From the NCBI GenBank assembly GCA_002368355.1, contig AP018281.1, forward strand, positions 2,108,001-2,172,000: 64,000 bases of DNA, in the 5' to 3' direction. Origin of the DNA: Chondrocystis sp. NIES-4102. Its GTDB lineage: Bacteria > Cyanobacteriota > Cyanobacteriia > Cyanobacteriales > Xenococcaceae. Below, piece after piece: positions 47,801 to 56,823 of the stretch; the first letter of the stretch is position 1, and every line of letters starts with the position of its first letter. Position numbers and translations under genes: made by a program. Below the pieces are notes generated by a model. It was not told the origin of the DNA. It saw only the letters and a program-made list of their open reading frames with translations, and ran no database searches.

Positions 47801-49764
47801 AATTTAATTACGATCCTAGTTACGAATGTGGCGAAAGAATTCTACAGGCAATTTTACACAAACTAGAAGGGAGAGAATACCTGTGTGAAGTAATAGCCAC
47901 CGATAAAAAAGGCATAATTCGCGAAAGAATCCAAGGTTATCGACTGCGTATACTAGAAGAACATCCAGAAAATCCCACCGCACAACAACTTGCTAACCCC
48001 GAAAGTCGCGATCGCGCCCTGCTCCATTCAGCCATTACCAAGGCTTATGAACAATTTGCGCTGATTCCTAATACAGTTGAACTAGCATATCTACCCAAAA
48101 TAGGTTATAAAGACAAAAAACAACGTCGCCAACTAGAAAAACCTTTAATTACTGCTGCTTTAGCTCAACATTTACAAGTGCCAACAGCAATTAATTATAG
48201 ACTTAAAACCTTAGCCAATGGTAAACCCCAAATAACAGTTCAAGACTATCCAGAAATAGATCTTTCCCTTTCCCACGACCAACAATATTGCTTGTGTACA
48301 GTGGGGATGGGGGCGCAAGGGTGCGATATCGAAATCCAGAGCGATCGCTCGGCTACAGATTGGTTAGCCTTACTTAGTAATAAACATTCCTCCATAGTCG
48401 AAGAGTTAATCACCCAGGGAGATGACCGCAACTGTGCTGGGACTCGCATTTGGTCAGCAACGGAAGCAGTACGCAAAGCTTTTAACGGTACTAACCCCAA
48501 ATTTTCCCTAGTTAAACATCAGGGTACAACTGCACTACTAAAAGCCGAAACCGAAATAGGCAGACATTTAGTTTTAACCCTAAGTTTACAATTCACCCGC
48601 CCAAGCAAACGAGTCGTTGCCTTAGTAGTTCAACCCCAGGGAAAGGATGACCTCAATTTAGCCTCTGCCACCATAGAACAAATGGTAGATACAATCATCC
48701 AACCCCACCATCATCGAGTCGAAATAACTAATGATGGACCCCAAGGTCAAAGAGTTTATCTACAGAGGTTTCAGGTTTCCTTCCGCCAAGCCTGTAGCAT
48801 CAGCCGTAATGTCCCAGTCTCACAATATATCGGTTGGGTTGGTAAGTTTCGCGAAATTCCCATGATTAGTATGGCTCAACCCATGCTACGAGACTTCTAT
48901 AGTGGTCAATATGGCATGGTGACTAATGATGTAACCCTACGCATTTTGGGGGATGTTACCACCTATGACACCATTCAAGGGCGTTGCTGGTTGGGAAATC
49001 TCAAAAATTCCTCCTTCGATACCTATATCGAGTTTTGTAAAGTATTAGCGGATCACTCCCTAGTTCGAGTGGCAATGGCAGAGGTTAAAGCCACTTGGGT
49101 AAAACTTCTAAAATATGGTGTTCCTGCTCCCGAAGCCCTACCCGATTATTTAGCCAACTATCTCAGTCTGTTTACCGTTGATCAACCAGCCAGCATCGAT
49201 TTAAAAAATGCTCCGACGATCAGCTTACCCAAATTACCCGAACCCAACGCCTCCCTAGACCCTGGAGAGGTACTATATCAAGCTACCCCCAGTCCCAAAC
49301 GCCAAGATCTCCTCTTTTCTAAAAGCTATCAAACTACTTTAGAAGAAGCCAATGCGGTGGGTAATGTCTACTACGGTAACTACTTTATCTGGCAGGGAAG
49401 AACCTTAGATTTCTTCTTCTATCAATTCATTCCCGAATACTTCCGTGTAGAACAAGCCAAAGGAGAAGTTCTATCAGTATATAGTCGTATGACTTACCTT
49501 AAAGAGGCGATGCCTTTCGATACCATTTTGACCAATCTCTATGTAGATGAAGTCACAGAATGCGGAGCGGAGTTTACATTCCAATTCTTCCGTCAAACCG
49601 CCAATGGTGAACTAGAAAAACTACACAGTGGAGTACAAAAAGTAGTGTGGGCAACCAGACAGACAGATGGTAGAGCGATCGCCAGCCCTTGGCCCCAACC
49701 AGTGTTAAAAGCATTGCTCCAAGCTGCTCGATCTCCCGAAGTTACTTATGCCTTGGCTAGGTGA
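44845..49764 (+). CDS. Enediyne-type iterative PKS partner: ACP-ACP-KR-DH-PPTase-hot-dog-hot-dog
   Basis: 1639 residues. Helix YFQQRGAFLAQVIKADL (~30-48); two ACPs with Ser143 and Ser234 in LNLDSIKAGEL; ketoreductase with TGGAKGIT at 511-518 and Ser639/Tyr653; PKSE-type dehydratase with His784 and Asp957; phosphopantetheinyl transferase with GCDIE (1159-1163) and WSATEAVRKA (1203-1212). Two hot-dog domains follow (~1300-1440, ~1480-1625). The second, with NAVGNVYYGNYFIWQGR, looks like E10, the enediyne thioesterase that releases polyenes. PKSE normally ends at the PPTase with E10 as a separate gene, and KS-AT is normally in the same chain, so this is a rearranged version. The chain should self-activate its ACPs and produce a polyene. 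Confidence 0.92.
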   Translation: MNPNLINHKANGLDNNDPDNDQSIVKLLSFYFQQRGAFLAQVIKADLTSSNYGKQLNQSAVSLLPTFPQVQKYKPSNGNGYSNGNGKVTIEPKPEPIIAPNTKNKNDHDVQTLLINLIVEQTGYPKDTISGELRLLDDLNLDSIKAGELIATAAQKLGVAGKLEPSSLANATIKEITKAIASELVDPKVEVNSNSPAAIDVTQLLLDLVATQTGFPLASLDADLKLLDDLNLDSIKAGELVATAAQKLGVGGQVEPASLANATIKEIAQVLELLNLPNNKKDQPLNKPVVIAESTTNWVRNFKLEYINQAKNNVEVENWSIAKVLIVCQSPNNSLVSSLKTQLQEQQAQVLVVTYQDLKGELTGYTHYFAFLPEVAEDDSNLSLESMTTRLKSIATAPKNSCITYIQFGGGKFGTNAQNIHPEVCNAAAFARSVHLERNDLKVRVIDLDPQIKPDQASQLILQEIPGTETIVTVGYDLDLNRWLPQSQIVQPVEYQPRKHNWTAEDVILVTGGAKGITAECALALAQETQVKMALVGRGKDITGEIAQTLERFEQQGLTCRYYGCDVADGLAVEQLVATVNAELGNITGIIHGAGLNTPRRVEQVTLEAAQKEASPKLLGAYNLLQALKQPIKIFTAFSSIIGVTGMAGNSWYAFANESLALLLNRWQQQHPESDVISLAYSVWSEVGMGARLGSIKHLARLGIEAIPPQAGIERFIGLFKGDPGVGQIIIAARLGGLDTWHPQNISLNKPLRFIEQVEYIEPGVETKIIADLNIKRDRYIGDHIWRGSYLFPTVFGLEAMAQATAYVLGDAQPQIVRIENISLRRPVVVNPQTGTKIQIHAEVLELDAAGEIKVKVGISSQQSNYTADCFSAELIVGKRSQQTQRSLVEIGSALDIQPQQDLYGGLLFQGELFQRLEKIYSLSRELSILSVTTRPATELTNEGFGEGLGGHLILGDAYYRDVLLQCMQVNIPQDICLPVQIDCIQFNYDPSYECGERILQAILHKLEGREYLCEVIATDKKGIIRERIQGYRLRILEEHPENPTAQQLANPESRDRALLHSAITKAYEQFALIPNTVELAYLPKIGYKDKKQRRQLEKPLITAALAQHLQVPTAINYRLKTLANGKPQITVQDYPEIDLSLSHDQQYCLCTVGMGAQGCDIEIQSDRSATDWLALLSNKHSSIVEELITQGDDRNCAGTRIWSATEAVRKAFNGTNPKFSLVKHQGTTALLKAETEIGRHLVLTLSLQFTRPSKRVVALVVQPQGKDDLNLASATIEQMVDTIIQPHHHRVEITNDGPQGQRVYLQRFQVSFRQACSISRNVPVSQYIGWVGKFREIPMISMAQPMLRDFYSGQYGMVTNDVTLRILGDVTTYDTIQGRCWLGNLKNSSFDTYIEFCKVLADHSLVRVAMAEVKATWVKLLKYGVPAPEALPDYLANYLSLFTVDQPASIDLKNAPTISLPKLPEPNASLDPGEVLYQATPSPKRQDLLFSKSYQTTLEEANAVGNVYYGNYFIWQGRTLDFFFYQFIPEYFRVEQAKGEVLSVYSRMTYLKEAMPFDTILTNLYVDEVTECGAEFTFQFFRQTANGELEKLHSGVQKVVWATRQTDGRAIASPWPQPVLKALLQAARSPEVTYALAR

Positions 49765-49806
49765 ATCTAAGATTAAAAATTTCATTAAATAAATCCCAAA
49801 TAAATA

Positions 49807-51630
49807 GTGAATAGTTCAACAACCACTACAACTAAAAATTACGATGTAGTAATCATGGGTGCAGGTATTGCAGGTTTATGTCAAGCTCGACATCTCTTGC
49901 TCAAAATCAAAGACCTCAAAATAGCCCTAATAGATCCGCGTCCCGAAACCAGAGGTGATCAAGACCATAAATTGGGAGAATCTACGGTGGAGATTACATC
50001 TTTATTCCTCTGCAAAGAGTTAGGTCTTAATGACTATATGATCGAAAACCATCCCCCCAAAGCTGGTTTAAATTTCCATTGGGCAAAACAGAGCGATCGC
50101 ACTAAAAATATCGATGATTACTTTCATATTTGGATTAATCGTCAACCCCCCATTCCCACTTTTCAGATCAATCGACCGCGATTTGAGCAAGACCTGTTAA
50201 AAATGAATCGTCAGATGGGAGTGGACTTCTATCATGGTCGAGTGGTAGATGTGCATCTAAATAGAGATACTCCTCACCTTGTAAACGTCAAGTGTAAAAA
50301 TGGAGAAAATATACAGTTACAAGCATCCCATTTAGTTGATGCTGCTGGACGTAAATTTATTATCGGTCGTAAAACTGATAACTTGATCTTCGATGCTCAA
50401 CAGTTAGAAGGGGTGGATAACGGTGCAGCTTGGGTGCGGGTGCGCAATATTGATCGCCGAATCTTTCACAATGGTTATGATCCAGAAGGCACTACCGTTA
50501 GTCATTATTACGCTACCAATCATTTCTTTGGTAAAGGTCATTGGATCTGGATGATTCCCATCGATCGCGACCAACAGGAAATATCATTAGGTATTATTCA
50601 TCATCACGATGCTATTGCTGCTAAAGAGATTAATACTAGGGATAAATTTGATGCTTTTTTAAAAAATAATCACACCCTACTTTATGACTTAATTAATAGT
50701 GGTCAACAGATCGATTTCCACTATTTCCCCCGCATTGCTCATAAAAGTAAAACTCTATTTTCTCCAGATAATTGGTATGTCTTGGGAGATGCAGCAGCAA
50801 TTTTTGATGCCTTCTATTCCCTAGGGCTGACAATGGTTGCTGTACAGATAGAAAGTACAACAGAACTAATTTGTTCTCAAATTCAAGGAGTGGCTAACTT
50901 AGAAGCTAAACGAGCAGCCTACAATCAGTTTAATCTTACCTATATTGATGCAATTAATACCTTCGTCAAACAACATTCTTCTCAAATAGGCAATGCCAGT
51001 ATTATGAGTTGGCGCATTTATTTCGAGTATATGTGGTGGTTTGGTATTTTAGTACCCATGTTCTTAGGTAAATGGCATTTAGATTTAGATTTTGCTCAAA
51101 GTTTTGTCAAACCATTTAGAGCAAGTTGTGAGGGGCTGATATCCCATGTATACGATAGACTGCAAAAATTAGGCGATCTGGGGAAAAATATCGGTTTTAT
51201 GGATGCGGTGCGCGCCGACCAATTAATAGGGAAATACTATACTTTCCAACATTTCGACGATTTCTTAGAAAATGCCAAACTAGAACCCCAACGCTGCAAC
51301 ATATACGGCAGTATGAAACACACCTTTTTATATATTATTGTGTGGTATCTCAAGTTTAGCTGGATAGGATTTGGGGTTAGGGGAATTGTTAACGGCAAAA
51401 CAATTTATTACACAGCATCCCTGATAAGTTCAAGCATTCTTTGCGCCTTGGGAGAACTTCAATTCAAATGGAAGACTCGTAACTTACCAAACAACAGCGC
51501 GATCGCACTAAGCAGAGAAGAATTTAAAAACTACCGCTACAGCGATCGTCTAGAACCTTGGGTAGTGGTGGATCAGGGGCAAACAGAATCAAATGAATCC
51601 GCCCAAAACGAACTATTACCTTTAGTTTAA
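49807..51630 (+). CDS. FAD-dependent halogenase-like protein 1
   Basis: 607 residues from a GTG start 42 bases after the synthase. The FAD motif GAGIAG is near residue 18 and GES follows. The Lys in HPPKAGLNFHW (Lys85) matches the catalytic Lys of flavin halogenases. The halogenase signature WxWxIP is intact at 246-251, and GDAAAIFDAFYSLG occupies the usual FAD-contact site. At that site halogenases carry F-x-x-P-x-x-S-x-G; here Pro is replaced by Ala. A C-terminal extension (~390-600) includes hydrophobic stretches that may touch the membrane. It likely uses FADH2, O2 and halide on an ACP-bound or free polyene. A non-halogenating monooxygenase remains possible. Confidence 0.82.
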   Translation: MNSSTTTTTKNYDVVIMGAGIAGLCQARHLLLKIKDLKIALIDPRPETRGDQDHKLGESTVEITSLFLCKELGLNDYMIENHPPKAGLNFHWAKQSDRTKNIDDYFHIWINRQPPIPTFQINRPRFEQDLLKMNRQMGVDFYHGRVVDVHLNRDTPHLVNVKCKNGENIQLQASHLVDAAGRKFIIGRKTDNLIFDAQQLEGVDNGAAWVRVRNIDRRIFHNGYDPEGTTVSHYYATNHFFGKGHWIWMIPIDRDQQEISLGIIHHHDAIAAKEINTRDKFDAFLKNNHTLLYDLINSGQQIDFHYFPRIAHKSKTLFSPDNWYVLGDAAAIFDAFYSLGLTMVAVQIESTTELICSQIQGVANLEAKRAAYNQFNLTYIDAINTFVKQHSSQIGNASIMSWRIYFEYMWWFGILVPMFLGKWHLDLDFAQSFVKPFRASCEGLISHVYDRLQKLGDLGKNIGFMDAVRADQLIGKYYTFQHFDDFLENAKLEPQRCNIYGSMKHTFLYIIVWYLKFSWIGFGVRGIVNGKTIYYTASLISSSILCALGELQFKWKTRNLPNNSAIALSREEFKNYRYSDRLEPWVVVDQGQTESNESAQNELLPLV

Positions 51631-51642
51631 CCAAATAACAGC

Positions 51643-53436
51643 ATGACCAGATTAACAACGACAGAAACCTACGATGTAGTAATTATGGGTGCAGGGTTTG
51701 CAGGCTTATGTCAAGCAAGACACTTGCTATTAAATATACCCAAGATCAAAGTTGCCCTGATAGATCCCAGACCAGAAATTAGAGACGAAAAAGACCTAAA
51801 AATAGGTGAGTCTACCATAGAAATAGCTTCATTATTCCTCTCCAAAGAATTAGGACTATACGAATATCTAGTAGAAAACCATGTACCCAAAATAGGTTTA
51901 AATTTCCATTGGGCAAAAGATACCGCTAAAACCGACACCCTAGACGACTACTATCATATCTGGTCAAATCGTAATGTCGAAATTCCTGCCTTTCAAATCA
52001 ATCGCGCCAAATTAGAAACCGACCTATTGAGGATGAATCAGGAAATGGGGGTAAAGTTCTATCATGGTCGTGTTAGCGATGTCGATTTAACCCAAGGCGA
52101 TCGCTTAAAAACAGTGGTAGTTAAAACCGCAGATGGTCATCTTGAACTACAAGCCAAGCACGTAGTCGATGCTGCGGGACGTAAATTTATCATAGGTAAA
52201 AAGAAAGATAACATTCTTACAGGCCCAGACAACCTACTAGGACTAAATAACGGTGCGGTATGGTTGCGAGTTAAAAATGTAGATCGTACCATTTTTGATG
52301 ATGGGTATCACCCCAATACAGCTACCTCTAGTCATTATTACGCCACCAATCACTATTTCGGTCATGGTCATTGGATGTGGATGATTCCCATAGATAAAGA
52401 AGCCAAGGAATTATCCATCGGCATCATGCAGCACCACGAACAATTACCCAGCGAAGTTATCAACACCCAGTCAAAATTCCTCGACTTTCTCAAAGCCAAC
52501 CATACAATGGTCTATAACCTGATAGAAAGTGGGGAAATAGTCGATTTTCACTATTGGTCTAAAGTTGCCCACAAAAGTAAAATCATGTTTTCTCCCGATA
52601 ACTGGTATGTAATTGGGGATGCTGCTTATATCTTTGATGCTTTCTATTCCTATGGAACTTCTACTATTACTATTGCGGTGGAAAGCGTTACCGAAATCAT
52701 TCGCGCCCATTTAGCCCAAGAGACAGAAGTAGAGGAGAAACGGGAATTATATAATAAATTTAACCAAATTTTCGCCCTCACTGTTAACTATCTCTACCGC
52801 GATCATGGTAAACAATTAGGTCATGCAAGCGTGATGAGTTGGCGTATTTACTTTGAGTATATGTGGTGGTTTGGAATGTATGTACCCATGTATGTCGGTA
52901 AATGGCATTTAGATAAAACCTTTATCAATGTATTTTCAGGAGTTAACCGCAAAATAGATGGTTTGTTTGCCGATTTATGTCAGCAATTTAACCAGTTAGT
53001 AGAACGTAATGCCAATATTGGTTTCATGGACTGCTATCGAGCGGATCAATTGATTGCAGGTTACTACACTCCTAAACATTTTGAACCATTTCTAGCTAAT
53101 ACCCAATTAGAACCGTTGCATACTAACGTTTTTGGGGAAATGAAGCACACCTGTTTTTATGCAGCTATTTGGTATGCCATGTTTCAATGGCGAGGCTTTA
53201 AATTCAAGGGGGTATTAAATCCCAAACATATCTATTATTTCCTCTTATTAATTTGGTTTGCGGTGCAATCAGCGATCGGGGAAATGGTTTACAAATCTAA
53301 GACTAAAAATATGCCCAAAAACAGCGAAATTGCCCAAATGCGCGCAGAATTTAAAAATTATCGCTATAAACCCCAATTACAACCTTGGTCGGCAGAAACA
53401 CCAGCAGAAAGTAAACCAGATTATTCCTTAGTTTAA
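51643..53436 (+). CDS. FAD-dependent halogenase-like protein 2
   Basis: 597 residues, paralogous over its full length to the genes before and after it, starting 12 bases after protein 1. It has GAGFAG for FAD, GES, Lys83 in NHVPKIGLNFHW, and WMWMIP at 244-249 (WxWxIP). The GDAAYIFDAFYSYG segment again has Ala in place of the halogenase Pro. The C-terminal half keeps MSWRIYFEYMWWFG and the hydrophobic tail helices. Sequence differences from copies 1 and 3 are spread along the gene, so the copies are diverged and not freshly duplicated. Different positional specificity is a reasonable guess. Confidence 0.82.
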   Translation: MTRLTTTETYDVVIMGAGFAGLCQARHLLLNIPKIKVALIDPRPEIRDEKDLKIGESTIEIASLFLSKELGLYEYLVENHVPKIGLNFHWAKDTAKTDTLDDYYHIWSNRNVEIPAFQINRAKLETDLLRMNQEMGVKFYHGRVSDVDLTQGDRLKTVVVKTADGHLELQAKHVVDAAGRKFIIGKKKDNILTGPDNLLGLNNGAVWLRVKNVDRTIFDDGYHPNTATSSHYYATNHYFGHGHWMWMIPIDKEAKELSIGIMQHHEQLPSEVINTQSKFLDFLKANHTMVYNLIESGEIVDFHYWSKVAHKSKIMFSPDNWYVIGDAAYIFDAFYSYGTSTITIAVESVTEIIRAHLAQETEVEEKRELYNKFNQIFALTVNYLYRDHGKQLGHASVMSWRIYFEYMWWFGMYVPMYVGKWHLDKTFINVFSGVNRKIDGLFADLCQQFNQLVERNANIGFMDCYRADQLIAGYYTPKHFEPFLANTQLEPLHTNVFGEMKHTCFYAAIWYAMFQWRGFKFKGVLNPKHIYYFLLLIWFAVQSAIGEMVYKSKTKNMPKNSEIAQMRAEFKNYRYKPQLQPWSAETPAESKPDYSLV

Positions 53437-53459
53437 AGATAAATATAAAACCGATTAAT

Positions 53460-55253
53460 ATGTATACCCAACAAATAGCAGATTATGATGTGGTGATTAT
53501 GGGGGCAGGGTTTGCAGGTATTTGTCAAGCTCGACACCTGCTATTAAATATCCCAGGAATTAAAATTGCCATTATCGATCCGCGATCGCAAAATCGAGAT
53601 CATAAAGATCTTAAGATTGGTGAATCTATGGTGGAAGCAGCAGCCTTGTTTGTTTGCAAAGAACTTGGTCTGCACGAATACATGATTGAAAATCATACCC
53701 CCAAAGCAGGTTTAAACTTCCATTGGCCCAAAGATCCCGCAGCAACTAAAGATCTTGACGACTACTATCATGTCTGGTCAAATCGCCAAACAGCGATCGC
53801 CTCTTTTCACATGAATCGTGCAAAATTTGAAACCGATGTGCTGCAAATGGTTCGAGAGATGGGGGCAAGTTTCTATCATGGTCGTGTGGTGGATGTGGAT
53901 TTAACCCCAGGGGAACAACTAAATAGCGTAAAAGTTAAAATTGGTGATCAATATCACTCTCTAACTACCCATCACCTAGTAGATGCTGCGGGACAAAGTT
54001 TTATTATTGGTAAGAAAAAGGATAATTTAATTACCGAGTCGGAAAATCTTTACGGCTTAAATACAGGATCAGCTTGGGTGAGGGTTAATAACGTCGATCG
54101 CACTATCTTTGACGATGGTTATCACCCCTATCGTGCTTCTAGTAGTAGTTATTACGCCACTAATCACTATTTCGGTCAAGGTCATTGGTTATGGATGATT
54201 CCTAGTGAATTGGACTCAATGGAGTTATCCATAGGGGTAATGCACCACCACGATGTCATCCCTGCTAATACAATCAATACCAAAGAGAAATTCTACGGCT
54301 TCCTCAAAGCCAACCACACCATGCTTTATAACTTGGTTAAAAGTGGTCAGGATGTCGATTTCCACTATCGATCAAAAGTTCCCTATAAAAGTAAAGAAGT
54401 CTTTTCTCCAGATAACTGGTACGTCATTGGCGACTCTGCCTATATCTTCGATGCTTTTTATTCCTACGGCACAACCATGATTGCTTTTGCTATTGGCGGG
54501 GCGACCGAAGTAATTCGCGCCAAACTAGCTAAAGAAGCCGATGCAGCCGTTAAACAAGATGCCTACAATCGATTTAATCTGGCATATTCAGAAAACGTCA
54601 ATCATTTAATGCGCCATCACCATAAACAATTAGGTCATGCTAGCGTCATGAGTTGGCGGATTTACTTTGAATATATGTGGTGGTTTGGTATCCATGTACC
54701 AATGTTTGTCGGCAAGTGGCATCTCAACCTACAGTTTCTAGAAAAGTTTTTAGTATTGATGCCTGCCAACCAACAGGGGTTATTTGTCGATGTTTACAAT
54801 CAATTCAATCAATTAGTAGAGCGTGGGGCGAATATCGGTTTAATGGATGCCTACCGTGCCGATCAACTAATCAATAATTATAGTCCCCTCGATCACTTCG
54901 ATCACTTCCTAGAAAACTCCAAATTAGAACCCTTGCGCGTTAATATCTTTGCTGGGATGAAACACGCCTACTTTTATATAGCAATTTGGTACTTAATGTT
55001 TCAGTGGAAAGGTTTTGGAGTGGCTGGAATTGTGCATCCCAAACACATCTATCATTTTGGGCGTTTACTTAGTTTATCCCTACAAACTGCGATCGCCGAA
55101 ATTATTTACAAATCCAAAATTAAAGGACTTCCCGACAATGCGGAAATAGCCCAGATGCGCCAAGAGTTTAAAGATTATCGCTATCAACCAATGATTCAAA
55201 CACCTGATAATTCAACAACAAAATCCGCTTCTCAAGACTTAGTTAAAGTTTAG
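53460..55253 (+). CDS. FAD-dependent halogenase-like protein 3
   Basis: 597 residues, the third tandem paralog, 23 bases after protein 2. FAD motif GAGFAG, GES, Lys82 in NHTPKAGLNFHW, and WLWMIP at 243-248 are intact. The FAD-contact segment reads GDSAYIFDAFYSYG. Copies 2 and 3 look closer to each other than to copy 1 (for example NVDRTIFDDGYHP in both). The C-terminal MSWRIYFEYMWWFG and hydrophobic tail are retained. All three share the Pro-to-Ala change, so the whole set forms one divergent clade. Confidence 0.82.
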   Translation: MYTQQIADYDVVIMGAGFAGICQARHLLLNIPGIKIAIIDPRSQNRDHKDLKIGESMVEAAALFVCKELGLHEYMIENHTPKAGLNFHWPKDPAATKDLDDYYHVWSNRQTAIASFHMNRAKFETDVLQMVREMGASFYHGRVVDVDLTPGEQLNSVKVKIGDQYHSLTTHHLVDAAGQSFIIGKKKDNLITESENLYGLNTGSAWVRVNNVDRTIFDDGYHPYRASSSSYYATNHYFGQGHWLWMIPSELDSMELSIGVMHHHDVIPANTINTKEKFYGFLKANHTMLYNLVKSGQDVDFHYRSKVPYKSKEVFSPDNWYVIGDSAYIFDAFYSYGTTMIAFAIGGATEVIRAKLAKEADAAVKQDAYNRFNLAYSENVNHLMRHHHKQLGHASVMSWRIYFEYMWWFGIHVPMFVGKWHLNLQFLEKFLVLMPANQQGLFVDVYNQFNQLVERGANIGLMDAYRADQLINNYSPLDHFDHFLENSKLEPLRVNIFAGMKHAYFYIAIWYLMFQWKGFGVAGIVHPKHIYHFGRLLSLSLQTAIAEIIYKSKIKGLPDNAEIAQMRQEFKDYRYQPMIQTPDNSTTKSASQDLVKV

Positions 55254-55332
55254 AGTTTAAACCAAATCAGATCACGGGGTGGGTTATGCCCACCAAACAT
55301 CTTGTTAATCATCACAATAATTAATTTAAATC

Positions 55333-56766
55333 ATGGTCAACACTATTAATCCCACCATTGCCGAAACCCTCAGTTGGAAAAAAGCCTTTATACAATCAGC
55401 CAAGGAATTTGAGCCGACGGATTTAAAAGTTATTGAGGGTGCAATACCGCCAAACTTAACAGGTTCTTTTTACACTATAGGTCCAGGATTATTAGAAAGA
55501 AACGGCGAAACAATTGCTCACTGGTTTGATGGGGATGGGGGAATTCTCAAGGTAAATTTTACAGGGGAGACGGCAACGGCGATGTATCGTTATGTGCAAA
55601 CCGAAGCCTATCAACAGGAATCCGCAGAAGGTAAGTTTTCCTTTGGGTCTTATGGTCGTTTACCTTCAGGCTCTTTTTGGCAAAAATTGACCGTTCCGAT
55701 TAAAAATAGAGCTAATAGCGGAATTATTGCCCTAGAAAACCGTTTACTGGCTCTTTGGAACGCAGGCTCTCCCTACGTAGTTAATCCGAACAATTTAGCC
55801 ACCCAAGGAATCGATCCCAATTTTGGTACAGAGAAAGCAGAATTACCCTACTCTAGCAGTCCTAAAATAGACCCAGAAACAGGTAGGATATATAACTTTG
55901 GGATAGAATATGGCACAAAAGCCCAATTAAAACTCTACTGTAGCGATCGCACTGGCAGGATAATCCAACAAGCAGATATTCCCCTCGAAGGTTTCCCCTA
56001 TATCCATAATTTCATCTTAGCAGGACGCTATTTAGTCTTCTTTATTCCCCCCCTACGTTTAAAACTTCTACCTTTTTTAAGTAAACAAAAAAGTTTTGCC
56101 GATGCCTTAAGTTGGAAACCAGAATTAGGCACAGAGATTTTAATTATCGATCATCATACTTTTGAGGTGGTTAGTGAAGGAATTACCGCCCCTTGGTTTA
56201 GTTGGAATTACAGCAATGGGTATGTAGATCAAGTTGGTAATATAGTTATCCAAGCCGTTTGTTATCCTGATTTTGGCATTAATGAATTTTTAAAATATGT
56301 CCCTTCAAATCACCTAGCAAGTAGTAGTAAAGGTAAATTACGAGAGATAACTATTAACCCCCAAACAGGACAGGTTATAAATAACCAATCTCCCTTAAAT
56401 AATTTTTGTGAATATCCTGTAGTTGCCGAGCAAGATGTTGGTAAACCTTGGCGTTTTACCTATTTATCCGTCTACTCCCATAACAATAATGTTGCTCAAG
56501 ATCTACCAGATACAATTGCTCGTTTTGATCGCCAAACAGGAGAATTAACCACAGCTAATTTAGGCAAAAATTATTATCCTGTCTTGATGGTTCATGTTAA
56601 TAATGCAGCAGAAGATTGGCTATTAGTACAGGTATTTAATGGCAATAGTGGTAAGAGCGAAGTTTGGGTTTTTGACACCGACCAACTAGATAGTAAACCT
56701 GTTTGTAAATTAGCTTTACCTGCCCCTATCCCCTTTGGGTTTGCTGGGGTCTGGCAAGATAATTAA
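55333..56766 (+). CDS. Carotenoid-oxygenase-like protein lacking iron ligands
   Basis: 477 residues with the RPE65/CCD seven-bladed propeller pattern: GSFYTIGPGLLERNGETIAHWFDGDGG, KIDPETGRIYNFG, FPYIHNFILAGRYLVFF, DFGINEF. The fold normally holds iron with four His. Here Ser176 stands where the AHPK His should be, Asn292 where the FHHxN His should be, and Ala471 in FGFAG where FHG is the rule; only His225 remains. Oxygen-dependent cleavage of a polyene is therefore unlikely. An isomerase, a binding protein or a new chemistry should be considered. It lies 79 bases behind halogenase 3 in the operon. Confidence 0.85.
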   Translation: MVNTINPTIAETLSWKKAFIQSAKEFEPTDLKVIEGAIPPNLTGSFYTIGPGLLERNGETIAHWFDGDGGILKVNFTGETATAMYRYVQTEAYQQESAEGKFSFGSYGRLPSGSFWQKLTVPIKNRANSGIIALENRLLALWNAGSPYVVNPNNLATQGIDPNFGTEKAELPYSSSPKIDPETGRIYNFGIEYGTKAQLKLYCSDRTGRIIQQADIPLEGFPYIHNFILAGRYLVFFIPPLRLKLLPFLSKQKSFADALSWKPELGTEILIIDHHTFEVVSEGITAPWFSWNYSNGYVDQVGNIVIQAVCYPDFGINEFLKYVPSNHLASSSKGKLREITINPQTGQVINNQSPLNNFCEYPVVAEQDVGKPWRFTYLSVYSHNNNVAQDLPDTIARFDRQTGELTTANLGKNYYPVLMVHVNNAAEDWLLVQVFNGNSGKSEVWVFDTDQLDSKPVCKLALPAPIPFGFAGVWQDN

Positions 56767-56823
56767 TTCCTCTACTGCCTTTAGTTTGGTTAGTTTCTTA
56801 TTAGAATAATTCGTAGTTAAAAG

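Noticed and set aside
41799-49764. Enediyne antibiotic cluster
   Set aside because: The KS, KR, DH and thioesterase are of the enediyne type, but the warhead genes E3, E4 and E5 are absent from the window, so an enediyne core is not supported.
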